Positions 1-28,600 of a stretch of DNA of 64,000 nucleotides are shown here, piece after piece. Where the stretch lies: the NCBI RefSeq assembly GCF_036417845.1, contig NC_089984.1, positions 30,167,447 to 30,231,446 of the forward strand, read 5' to 3'. Origin of the DNA: Apteryx mantelli. Its lineage: Eukaryota; Chordata; Aves; Apterygiformes; Apterygidae. The notes below the pieces were generated by a model. It did no database searches. It was not told the origin of the DNA and saw nothing but the letters and a program-made list of their open reading frames with translations. The position numbers were made by a program, and so were the translations under genes. Each line of letters begins with the position of its first letter. Position 1 is the first letter of the stretch.

Positions 1-3000
1 GTGTCGAGCTTTTGGCTTGATTGTGTGCTTTAGAAATCTGCATGATTGCTCGCAAAAGAGTAAAAATAAATAAATAACTAAAAATGCTCCCACAATGATT
101 TCAGCTTCCCCTGCCTCGGAAGCAATAATCACATTTGCACACATCATGGCATACAAGGCAAGCAGAGCTCCTCATTCATTTTGAATGTAGGTTTATTTGC
201 TGAACCAGAACAGCTGAGACAGCTTAAAGTAATAAATATCAGCTGACACCCTCTGCTATTCAGCACAGTAATCCCAGAAACAATACATCACTGCAAAACA
301 ACAAACATGCATCCTATCTTCTACCTAATCCGACCACAACCTGAATTCACAGTGATTAAAACTCTGCCTGCTGCCATTAGGGAGCTCGGGAAGGGGAAAG
401 ATGGACCATTTTAGCACCAGTGCGGCGAGGGTCATAAAGCAGAGTTTATGATGAGATTTACCATGGCTGGGAGCCTGGCTGCATCAAGCATATAATGAGG
501 GCAAAAGAATGACATAGCAAAATGCAAGAGGAAAGGTGAACCCAAACAGGCTTGAAATACATAAGTAGGTCACCGAACTTTTAAAGAAGGAATAGATTTT
601 AGTGGCATGAGGTAATTGACAGGAAAATCATATTTAATTGTAAGTATCCACCTCCCTGACAATGATAAAGAGAAAACGAACATTCCCAGCTGTGTTTTTG
701 ATGCATCGAAGAGGTATGTGTGAGACGTCTTCCTCATTTTCAGCCACATCTATAGCTTCCAGTGCAACTTTGTTGGGGGGAGGGGGGGGACATGTGTTCT
801 ACAGTGTCCCCAAACATTTTGCAGAAGGGCAAATGCAATGGCAAGCAAAAGGAACTAAAAGGTATGCTTGAAGTTTCTCCACCTAAGATTTGAAATGGGA
901 CAGAGGGTTGGCAAGACAGAGAAATCCAGGGAAGCTACTACAAACAGAAAGAGCTGCTACAGAGGAGGCGCACGGGAAGGAGGAGAAATGATGCTTGAAA
1001 GAATCAAGTCCACAAGGAGTCAGCTGTTGTCATCCTTTGTCCCTACACACTCTGCCCCTATATCTGCATGTTTAAAAGATGGCTCTGTGCAGAAAGCACA
1101 GTCCCTACAGTGACATTCAGATCTTGATAGATGTCCTTGTGCTGCTTTGTTGAGACACAGAGACATCGGCAGGTATTCTGCAGATGGAGACGGATACAAT
1201 ATTAGTATTCCAGCCTCAAGTCAACCATGGGAAAACTTAGCCAGGGAAAAATTTCAGATCTTTCAGATTCGGCTCTCTTAGCTCCTTGACAAGCAGCTAG
1301 TAAACTTTACCAAAGCAAAGGGAGAAAACTCCAGGGAAGAGGGTAATGCACCGCAGAGCAACGCCACTTGGCACAGCCCTGCCTCACTGCAGTCGCATCG
1401 GCTGTTGCACCGGGCGAGCGGTACCCTAACACCCTTTGGGAAAGGGCTGCCAGAGCCTCCCCCGGGAGAATCCTGAAGCCCTTCCTGAGATTACACTGCT
1501 CTGCTTGCTTACGGCCTGCATTAGCAGCTCTGCGGCTACGGGAGCAAAGTAGTCTGACTTCAAACGCCAGTGAACAAGTCCCTTTCGCCCCATAAAAAGC
1601 CTCCCAATTTCTGCTCCCTGCAAGCCAGGGATCAGGCAAGGCCACAGACTTGTGACCCCTAATGTGACCTTAAGGACAGCAAAGCTTAATCCTTTCATGT
1701 AATCCTCTGTCTAACATAACAAACTGGGTCAGGCAAGTGCAAAATTCTCTATCTCTAGCATTTTTAGTGCATGTTATTTTAACTGTCACTTTATTTTCCC
1801 TCTGCAAACCTAGGACTTTGCCTTCATTATCTTTCATTTATTTGCACATCCAGTCATTGTACACACAGGCTTTTTCAGGCTCCTGCAGGTACAGTATCCA
1901 CTGTTTTTTGCCTGGGTGCAAGTTTTTCTTATGTCCTCTGAGACCTTGTATCCCTGATGCTGCTGTAGACTCCCTTCTTACCTGCTCAAAAATCACAAGA
2001 TTTTGCCTTACGATTTGGAAACACAGTTGCTTTTCCCCAGCAAGCACTAGCTCTGCCTGCCCCAGGAGAGCCGCAGTCATCAAAACCGGTTTTAAATCAC
2101 ATTTACAAGTAGACACAAAACCTTGTTAAAATGTGGAAGATTCCCATCTAGCCTGCCTTGGCTAAGACATCTTTAAGACAAAGCTGAGCCCCGGGGATAC
2201 AGCACATAAGATTGCTGGGGGACTGAATCTTGCCCTTATGAAGATTTGGAATTGCAGCATCAGCGCAGCTAGGTCTTTGGCTCTGCTCTCAGCTGGGCTG
2301 AAACAGCTGAGGAGGAGAAAGTGTCTCAGCCCTTCAAACAGTCCTTTGGGCCTGACTAGCCCTGGCATAAATTAGAGAAGTTTAGTGGCTACTCTCATTT
2401 CCACTGGCTTTTAGTGGTCTCCAGGGGACTGTTATGCTTGGGAGACTCTGGACACAATATGCTGCAGCATCGTTCTGGAGGGCGATTCCTCGGGGCAGGC
2501 TGAGCTCCTGCTGCCTTGATCTGAAGCTCTTGCTTCAAACAAGTAATGAGCTGCAGAGCATGGCTCGGTCCAAAGCCTTGAGTCATGTTTAATGCACACC
2601 CTAGCCCCTAAAAATCACCTCCAGCAAGAGGGCAGGCAGCAAAGCAGAGGAGTCCTGCCTGCTTTCACCCCACCCTGGCCGGCCAGGGCAGAGCATATAT
2701 AGCTTTTGCATGCCCAGGTACTACAACTGGCAATCGGGTCACAAAACATAACCTCAAGAGAGCTTATGCGGCAACCAAAAGCTGTTGTGAGGCAACAGTT
2801 CCCTTGCGTTTCTCTTACTGTCGTTGCTGGAGTTGGCAATCACCTCCCTTGTTTGCTACACCACGTGCAAGGGTCTCAGCATACGCTGGAGCAGGACTCT
2901 CCGTTCCAGAGGCAGAGTCCAAATGGCTGCGTAGGGGGGAGAAAAGGCTTTCCTGCTTTGCAAACTAGGTCTAAAGGATAAAATCAGGCCCAAGCAAACG

Positions 3001-4939
3001 GTTTGCTTCTAATAGCCTCTAAGCATGAGGGATGTCACTCCTCTCTCAACGGCACCATGAAGTCTGATTAACAAAACAAGTGCTGCCCATGGTTTCAGCT
3101 GGGAGGTAATGAAGTCTTCAGGTGGCATTATGTGGGATACCAGCTGGGTTCCAGAGGATGCTATGTGGGGTTTCCAGTTAACCCAGTCACCTCTCTTCTG
3201 AGCCTGCCCAGGACTTTGCTGGGATCCTTCTCCAGAGCCCCAACAGTTAATTTTAAAAGACAAGATAATAATATGGATTCCCTCCTTAATTAACAGTTTT
3301 ATTAAATAACCCATTTCAAATAATAGTTAAATTCTCTAAATTTATATCATTCTATTATCCATAATCTAATCTCATTAACCTTGAAATCCCCAGTCTTAAC
3401 TACCCAATTCTATACACCATGGTGCTAGCAGCTAAACTAATTAAATGACCTTCAAACTATTTCTCCTTCATTTATTGGCATTATTTATCTTTGCTCATTG
3501 CTCTTCCTTTGAGCTATCACAAAAATCTTCCCCTGCGAACTCTGTTCCTGCATGTTCTCAGTTCTAGATATGCCACCACTTCTCCTTGCAAAATCCATCA
3601 GCGATATCTGCAATTTTACTCTAGCTAATATATTCCATCAGCAGTGATGGTTAGCTTGCTCGCTCCTTGGCTTTCATTCTGAATACCTGATGCTTCCACA
3701 TCTTCATTTATTTTTCTGTCACTCAGTGTCATTTCTCAAAGAAGTCCTTAAAGCAGTGACCTGAGATTTAACTACACAGAGAGAGCTCCCTTTCTGAGCC
3801 ACTGGTGTACAGACAGTGTGCCACGATCCTCAAAAACATCTTTCTTAATCTCACTCTTTAAATGAGTTCTTCTTTGATTCCCCTAAATTTTGAGCATGTT
3901 GACCTCTCCTTAGATTCCTAGGGATGAAGACGCCATTTCTTCCTGTGCTGATCCAGTTGCAACTAAAATCCTTGATAGTGTTTAGTTTAAAAGTCAGCTC
4001 CCAAAATATTTTGTTCAATGAATTTCCAAGCAAAGGGAGAGGCTTGACATTCTTGCCATCTGATTTGACCGTGCAGGAGTTATGAGAGAAAAGAAATGTA
4101 GCTCATCTTTTTCTACAAGCTGCAAAGAGTTTGTGACTTCCCTGACCTTTCTGCAATAATCATTTATGGAATAAGCTGCAATATTTAGGGCAATGGGACT
4201 GGGGACAACAAAGTGGGACTTTATCTGGCCTGCATCTAAATTAATTTGTCTAGATTAGCATGATAAACAAAATACATAGGCCTACAAATACTTTAATAGT
4301 TTAGCTCTTGCCTTCTATTTTCTGGGAAATAAGTGCAGAAGTGGATTTCATTTTCCTGGTAGAAGGTATTAGGCTGTATATTTTACTCTCTTGAATATAT
4401 ACAGACACACTGTTCATCAAGGAGACGGCACAAAGAAGGAGCTAACAGCAAGGAAGTGGGATAGGCCACTCTAGAGAGGCTATAGATCAGCTTCAGAAGG
4501 AAGCATTTTTCAAAGCTCATCAACAGAAAGTGCCATTTTCTATCATTTAATTCTTCCACATCCAACGCATCTCCCTCAATTTCATCTGCTATTTTACTGC
4601 CCCTTCACAACTGGAGAGCTAATTTGGACTTACATAAAGTAGGGGAGGGCCTGCAGGAGGGAAGAAGGTGACCCAAGCCTGCCTGCATCCATGTGAACTG
4701 TAATGTCGCATTCTTGATCTCTATCACATTTCTTTGGGAGGATTTTGCACTTGAATATACACTACAATTGTGGAATGTATTTCCCTCTAACAGCACCACT
4801 TCAAAATAAAGAACACAGAGTGGAAGCTTTTCATGAAGTTGGTTGCAACATAGCTGAATTTGTATCTTAGCTAACTAAATAAAGGCCCTTTGAAGGACAC
4901 CATCTGCTACGTGTAGGTCTAAACGTTAGGTTAATAATT

Positions 4940-6190
4940 TTAAAACACAAGAACTGCTGTACTGGGTCAGACCAACAGTCCATCCAGGCCAGCAACCCTT
5001 TTCTGGATGCCAAAGGAAAGAGTGCAAGAGACCAGGTATGAGAAAGGGCCTCCCCTTCTCCGTTTTTCCCTCCCAGTCCATGGCCCTGGCTATGCCCTGC
5101 TCAAAGGCTGCCTCCACGTCTTGGTGGTTAGTAACTGCCTGAGGATGTCTTCTTCAGAAATTTGCCTAATCCTTTTCTGAACCCATTGATACCTTTGGTC
5201 TCCACAACACCACGTGTCAAAGAAAGCCACAATTTGACTATGCAATTGGCAAAGCAGCATGTCTTTTTATCTCTTTTAAAGCCGTTGCCTAATTATTTCA
5301 TTAGGAACCCCCTTCCTCTAGCAATGCGAAAAATAGCAGATAGTTTTATTTGCCTTTTTTGTACATTATTTTATAAACCCTGAAGATGTTCCCACTTTCT
5401 GTCCTCTCTCTTCCAAGCTGCAAGTCTTATTCTATTTATTCTCCCTGTGTACAGATGCCACTCTGTACTGCTGATCATTCTTGACAGAAGATCCTGAAAT
5501 CTCTCCTACTTCTGAATAGATATAAGGACAATGTTCTTCATGATGAGGGTGGTTAAGCATTGGAACAGGTTACCTAAAGAGGCTGTGGAATCTCCATCCT
5601 TGGAGATATTTATAACCTGACTGGACAAGACCCTCTAGACTTGTAGTTAGCCCTGCTTTAAGCAGGAGGTTAGATCAGAGATCTCCAGAGCACCCTTCAA
5701 CCTAATTTATTGTCGGACTCTATGATTCTACTTCTACTAGAATCTTTTTAGATGAGGGCAGGGGCAAAAAATGAATGTCATGTTCAAGGTGTGGGCCCAC
5801 CATGCCTTTGTCCTGTGAGATAAGAAGTGTTTTCTGGGATGTTGCTCACTCCCTTCCTAATAATTCTCTAACACCGATTTTCTTTTCTGGCCTCTGCTGA
5901 GCACTAAACTTTGGTTCCTAATGATCTGCTCTCTGAATAATGGCAGCTGATTTTGAGTCCATCACCGTATGTGTTTAGTTAGGGTTGTTGTTCTTCATGT
6001 GCATTATTTTGCACTTGTCAACATTGAATTCCAGCTACCATTTTACTACCCACTCAGTATTGCGAGCTGCTTCTGCAATTCTTCATACTCAGCTTGAGAT
6101 CTGACTACCCTGAACAGCTCTGTAGCATCTGCAAACAAGGTTTGAGAGAATCTGCAGTGAGGATAAATGCCTTCATGATCCTGTTTCTTT
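4940..6190 (-). mobile_element. Old CR1 LINE 3' portion, inverted
   Basis: On the plus strand this reads as the antisense of an amniote CR1 3' end. It starts near 4950 with the typical ACTGGGTCAGACCAACAGTCCATC stretch (element 3' end). It continues through CTTCCAAGCTGCAAGTCTTATTC near 5412, TTCAAGGTGTGGGCCCACCATG near 5783 and GCATTATTTTGCACTTGTCAACATTGAATT near 6001, up to TCTGTAGCATCTGCAAAC near 6120. The order of these landmarks matches the family as I remember it. It is interrupted at 5514-5727 by a second CR1. Divergence is high and no reverse transcriptase ORF is intact. Confidence 0.75.
5514..5727 (+). mobile_element. Younger CR1 3' fragment inserted in the older CR1
   Basis: This is a 5'-truncated CR1 3' end in sense orientation: GAGGGTGGTTAAGCATTGGAACAGG, then GGCTGTGGAATCTCCATCCTTGGAGATATTT, ending with CTCTATGATT, the usual CR1 3' terminal repeat. 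It is flanked by the direct repeat CTACTTCT (5506-5513 and 5728-5735). The older element resumes on both sides, so this is a true nested insertion. Confidence 0.8.
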
Positions 6191-6855
6191 AAATATCAGT
6201 GCAGGGAGTTCTGACTGCTGGGACTGCAAGCGCTGCAAATATTTCATTAATTCAGGAAAGCCTAAAAGTGAAATAAACAAACCTAGGTCCCATTTACATT
6301 ACAAAGAGCTACTATACTGCAGGAACTGGCTACAGCATGGGAGCACAAGACACAGCTATTACAGTTCGGCACAGGAACACAGCTCAGCCCCCTCTGCGGG
6401 TTTTTGCAGACCCAAATGCTGCCATTAGAAGTGGTCTTGTGCGACATGTGCGGCTCTTGTGTTTCTCTGGGTCAGAAAAATTGATCGGTTTCTCTCTGGC
6501 GCCTGAGCTGCGCAAAATGCCAAACGACATTAGTAGTGAAGGTAAATCAGATTTCTAAAGTGCACACTTGTAACAGTCAAAGGGGTTAATAGTAAAAGGC
6601 GATTTGTTTTGTGAAAATGATTAACCTGACAGCAGTCTCTTTAAAATAAATCAATGTCTTCATCTGGCCTGACCAAGGGGTTCCGGGCGGGGAGGTGAAT
6701 CTGTGATCGCTCTCCCCTTTCCCGGGGAAGCAGAGATCCCAAGGGCCTGCCGCTCCCCCTCCCCTTAGCACCGGCGAAGAGACACGCGCCTCGCGTGCTT
6801 GGCTGCGCCGACCCTCTTTTGCGACGCCGCCAGTCCAGCCCCACCCTGCAGATCA

Positions 6856-24481
<17,626 letters not shown>

Positions 24482-24499
24482 CCTCTGCGCGGCTCCGGG

Positions 24500-24514
24500 G
24501 TTACCATGGGCAAC
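24500..24514. promoter_or_regulatory. RFX-type X-box in the ARL3 leader
   Basis: GTTACC-ATG-GGCAAC consists of two near-palindromic RFX half-sites with a 3-base spacer, starting 19 bases upstream of the ARL3 start codon. RFX factors binding X-boxes are known activators of cilium genes, and ARL3 is a ciliary GTPase. Binding is inferred, not shown. Confidence 0.6.
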
Positions 24515-24779
24515 TGCGTCACGCACACGCCGCCGCTACGCACTACGTCAGCGCTTCCCGCGGTGCGTACGGAACGTGCCGACGGCAGGCGGGAAGGAGA
24601 GCGGAGCCCGGCCCACGGCCCCATCTAGCCACACCCCCCAGCTCGGCGCATGCGCGCAAAACCGCCCCACCCCCTCCACAGCGAGCCCCTGCGGGAGACG
24701 GGCACGGCGGTCCGGTTCGCTGTGATTGGCTGAGGGCGGCCACGCGTCAGGGCCCGGGGGAAGGTGGTTCCCACGTGGT

Positions 24780-24816
24780 CTGGGGAAGGCGCGCGAGGGG
24801 TCTGGGGGCGCTACAG
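24780..24816 (+). other. SFXN2: Putative non-coding exon 1 of SFXN2
   Basis: The SFXN2 start codon lies 12 bases after a plausible acceptor (TATCTCCCTTGCCCAG at 25430-25445), so a non-coding first exon is expected. CTACAG followed by GTAGGG at 24817 is the best donor in the promoter. The 5' end is arbitrary. Other donors cannot be excluded. Confidence 0.35.
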
Positions 24817-24908
24817 GTAGGGCCACGTGGGGCCGCGCCGCGGGGGCGGGGCCGCGCCGCGGGGGCGGGGCCAGGCGGTGTCGGGGCGCGGGGCCGGGGG
24901 CGTGCGGT

Positions 24909-25170
24909 GCAGTGCAATGCAATGCAATGCAATGCAATGCAATGCAATGTAGTGTTGTGTTACAGGGGGGCTGTGCTGCTGGGGGGGGTGCAGTGCAGTG
25001 TAGTGTTGCAGGGTGCATGTGCTGCCGGGGGGCGTGCGGTGTAGTGCAGTGTAGTGTTACGGGGGACATGCAGTGTAGTCTAGTGCAGTGCAGTGCTACA
25101 GGGGGCATTGTGGTGTAGTGCTGCGTTGGGGGGTCGTGCAATGCAGTGCCATGGGAGGGTGCACTGCGGT
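24909..25170 (+). repeat. Pentamer microsatellite within a degenerate minisatellite
   Basis: Seven perfect TGCAA units (24913-24947) are followed by about five diverged copies of a 40-47 base unit resembling GTGCAGTGTAGTGTTACAGGGGGCATG. It lies just downstream of the SFXN2 first exon. The long minus-strand ORFs with Leu-His-Cys-Ile-Ala repeats read through it and are not genes. Confidence 0.85.
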
Positions 25171-25457
25171 GCCACAGGAGCTGTGGAGCGAGATGCCCGG
25201 CGGGGTGCAGTGCTGGGCGCTCGCAGGGGCCGGCCGGGGGCCGCGTTGCGAAAGGCGGCAGCGCGGGTGCAGCTGCCAGGCCAGGCTGCAAAGTGCCGGC
25301 TGCTCCGTTAGATATCAACCCACCAACGGCGCCTGCCCGCTTTAACGCTCCCGCGAGCGCAGCCACGGTGACTGGGAGCCCGCGCCGTTCCCGCGGCGTT
25401 TCAGCCGCAGCTCCCTCCCACGCTGCCGCTATCTCCCTTGCCCAGACCCGCAGGAAG

Positions 25458-25609
25458 ATGACGGCCGGCTTCGACATCGACGCCCCGCGCTGGGACCAGG
25501 GCACGTTTGCGGGGCGCCTGCGGCATTTCCTCGCCATCACCGACCCGCGGCTGGCGCTGGTGCCCGAGGCCGAGCTGGACCGGGCCAAGGCCCTCGTGGA
25601 CGGCTGCAG
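25458..25609 (+). CDS. SFXN2: SFXN2 first coding exon
   Basis: Residues 1-50 plus two bases of Arg51, with [10 protein letters not shown] and the ITDPR motif. The acceptor is probably at 25445, leaving a 12-base leader in this exon. The donor is CAG followed by GTGCGG. Confidence 0.95.
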
Positions 25610-28600
25610 GTGCGGGGCCGGCGCCGGGGCGGGAGCGCGGCGGGAGCCCCGTGCCGCTCCTCCCGCTCGCTGAGGTCCCGCGCCGCCCCGGCGCAACGCC
25701 TCGTGCTCGCAGGGCCGGGCTGGTGCCGCCGGGGAGCAGCCGGGAGCAGCTGCGCTACGCCAAGACGCTCTACGACTCGGCCTTCCACCCCGACAGCGGC
25801 GAGAGGATGAACCTGCTGGGGCGCATGTCCTTCCAGGTGCCGGGCGGCATGGCCCTCACCGGCTGCATGCTGCAGTTTTACCGGTGAGCCCGGGGCGCCG
25901 CTGCCCTTCCCGGGGGATCCCCTCCCCATCCCGCCCCCGTTCGCTGGGCCGGTTTGCCAGCAAGGGGGCATCTCCCGGCGCCGATGGGTCACCCCGTTCC
26001 CCGCATCCCGAAGCTCGCTCACGCCCCCCGGGGCTGCCCTGCCTTCCGCCCGCGCCCCACCGCGGCCAGGGCTCCTGGGCTCACGTCCCGGCTCTGCCGC
26101 CGACTCGCTGCTCGGCCTCGGGCGGGCGGCTCTCTCCGGCGGTGCCTTGGTTTCCCTTGGGAGACGCCGGGACGGAGGGAGTCGGGGGCGTTTTGTTGGC
26201 CGTCCCCTCCACCGCCGTGGGCACGGGCCGCGGGTCCCTGACTCCGCCGGGACGCTCTCCCGGTCCCTTGCCTCCGCAGGACGGTGCCCGCCGTGGTTTT
26301 CTGGCAGTGGGTGAACCAGTCCTTCAACGCCATCGTCAACTACACCAACCGCAACGCCGCCTCCCCCATCTCGCTGAGGTGAGCGTGCCCCCGCGGGGCG
26401 TCGCGACCTCCCGGCGCCCTGCGAGACCCGCGGACCCCCGGGCGAGCCGCGGTCCGGGCCCCCGCGCGGCGGCTCTTGCCTCTCGCGTCCCTGCACGGCC
26501 GTCGCGCCCCGGGGACCTCTCGGGGTACCGCTTCCCCGGGGAGCTGGCGTCGCCGAGCCGCCGCTGGGGTTTTTACCTCCCCTCCCTCCCTCCCTCCGTG
26601 AACCGCTGCCTAGGCAAATCGCGGTGGCTTACGTCACCGCCACCGGTACGGCGCTGGCCACCGCCGTGGGACTCAACCTCTACACCAAGGTACGCCGGGA
26701 CGGGGACGGGGACGGGGCAGGGGGAGACGCCAGGGTGCTGGCGCCCTCCGAGGCGGGCGTCCCCGCGCTCGTCCACCAGCGCCGCGAAACCCCCCTCCCC
26801 GAGCTGGGGTTGTCCCTGTCGGGAGCACCGGCGTCGGCACCTGGCCCCATGCTGCCCTCCGGTGCCGACGCCGGCCCCTCTCCCGCAGCGAGCCCCCCCC
26901 TTGGTTGCCCGCTGGGTCCCCTTCGCCGCCGTGGCCGCTGCCAACTGCGTCAACATCCCGATGATGAGGCAGCAGTAAGTGTCCGTGCGCGGCCGGGTGC
27001 CCCGAGAGGGACGGGGGGTAATTTTGGGGTAAGAATAGCCATTCTTGGGGCTGGTCCGGAAGATCCCTAAGGTCCTGGCAGCTTCAGAGCTCTTCGGCAT
27101 GCGGCCACGGGGGAGCCCCAGCCTGGTGTCGTGGCGCTGGATGGGCGCTGAAAGCACCCGCAGGGTTTTGGGGACCTTCCTGGCACCTGTCACCCCTGGC
27201 TGCCATTCCCGGTGGGATGGAGGGGGGCTGGGGGCTGGGAGCCCTGCTCCGACAGGGGGGGAAGCTCCCGGCTGCTCCCGACACCGAGCAAACCTTGTTG
27301 CCTCCCAATCCCCAGCCCGAACGTTTGGGGACTGGCTCCGGGGTCCCCGGCGGGCGTCTGTCCCGCGGGGACGGACGGACGGACTCTGTTCGCAGCCGTG
27401 CCCTGAAGATGGCAGCATTGCCCGGGCGAGGGACCGCGGCGCCCCGGGGCAACCGAGCCGGGTCCCCTCCGCCCTGGCCACCTCTCCCTGGGGCGGCCGG
27501 GGCTGGTGGCCCAGGGCGGCGTTGGCAGCTGGGGTCCTTTGAGCCCCGGCAGCCCCTCACCCTGCGCCGGCGCTTCGGGGCGCTGGGCAATACGGGGCCG
27601 GGGGGAGAGGGGCCGTAGGGCTCACGGCCCTCTGTCCCCTCCAGGGAGATCATCAACGGGATCACGGTGACGGACGGGGACAACAACGAGCTCGGCTGCT
27701 CCAGGGTGAGTCCCCGCGGGATTGCAAGCTCCCGCGCCGCCCGCCTGCCGGGGCGAGGGGCTGGGGCGGGCACGGCACGGCACGGGCTCACCGGCTGCTC
27801 TCGCCTTCAGAGGGCCGCGGTGAAGGGCATCGCGCAGGTCGTCATCTCCAGGATCACCATGGCGGCGCCGGGCATGAGTGAGTGCAGCCAGCCCCGGGCA
27901 CGTCTGTCCTCTCCCCTGCCTTGGGGGGAGAAGTGGGACCCTCCAGCTTGCCCTCCTCTGCCTCAGTTTCCCCTCTGCGCGGGAGAGGGGAGGTGGCCAC
28001 CGCACCGCTGGGGTCGTTCGGGCTCCTCTCACCGGTGGAGCTGGCCACAGTGATCTCGCCACCCTGCCGTTTCCACCAGAGCCCCTGGCCTCGGCCCTCC
28101 CTGCCCCATCCCGCAGCCGTGGGGCACGTGGGGCGTTGCGTGGCGGTGGGGCCCCACGAGGCCGCGTCTTGCTCTCTCTGGCCCTGGATCCTCATCCCGC
28201 GGTCCAGCATCCCTTCGCCCTTCGCGGGGCCCTCGGCGTGCCGCAGGGGAGCAAGCCAGGAGGGACGGGAGCACGGCCCGGCACGCGGCAGGGACCGCGT
28301 GGCCCCTGGTGATGGATGGGTGGGAAGGCCCGTGCCGGATCCCCGCGGCGAGCCGTCGCCCGGAGACCCCCGGCACAAGCAGCCGCTGCCACGGCCCCCG
28401 GGCACCGCGGGCAGGGGCAGGCAGGTCCTGCTGGGGTGGCCCTGACCTCTTCCCTCCGTGCCTAGTTATCCTGCCAATCATCATGGAGCGGCTGGAGAAA
28501 TTCCCCTTCATGAAGGTGAGTTCCTGCTCCAGCCGCGGTTTTCCAGCCGGCCCCGCTCCCCCAGCCCCTTGGCAGCCAGGATGCCGAGGATGAAGCAGGA

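Noticed and set aside
6396-6430. Possible ARL3 terminal exon: the minus strand reads NGSIWVCKN, sharing Trp-Val-Cys-Lys-Asn and 14 identical bases with the expected C-terminal exon.
   Set aside because: There is no AG acceptor in register, and the following residues do not match the expected lysine-rich end. ARL3 should be nearly invariant here. It may be a chance match or a decayed exon copy; the true exon is presumed left of the window.
24548-25696. 382-codon minus-strand ORF with Leu-His-Cys-Ile-Ala repeats.
   Set aside because: It runs antisense through the SFXN2 promoter, pentamer repeat and first coding exon. GC-rich DNA with few stops and a tandem repeat explain it.
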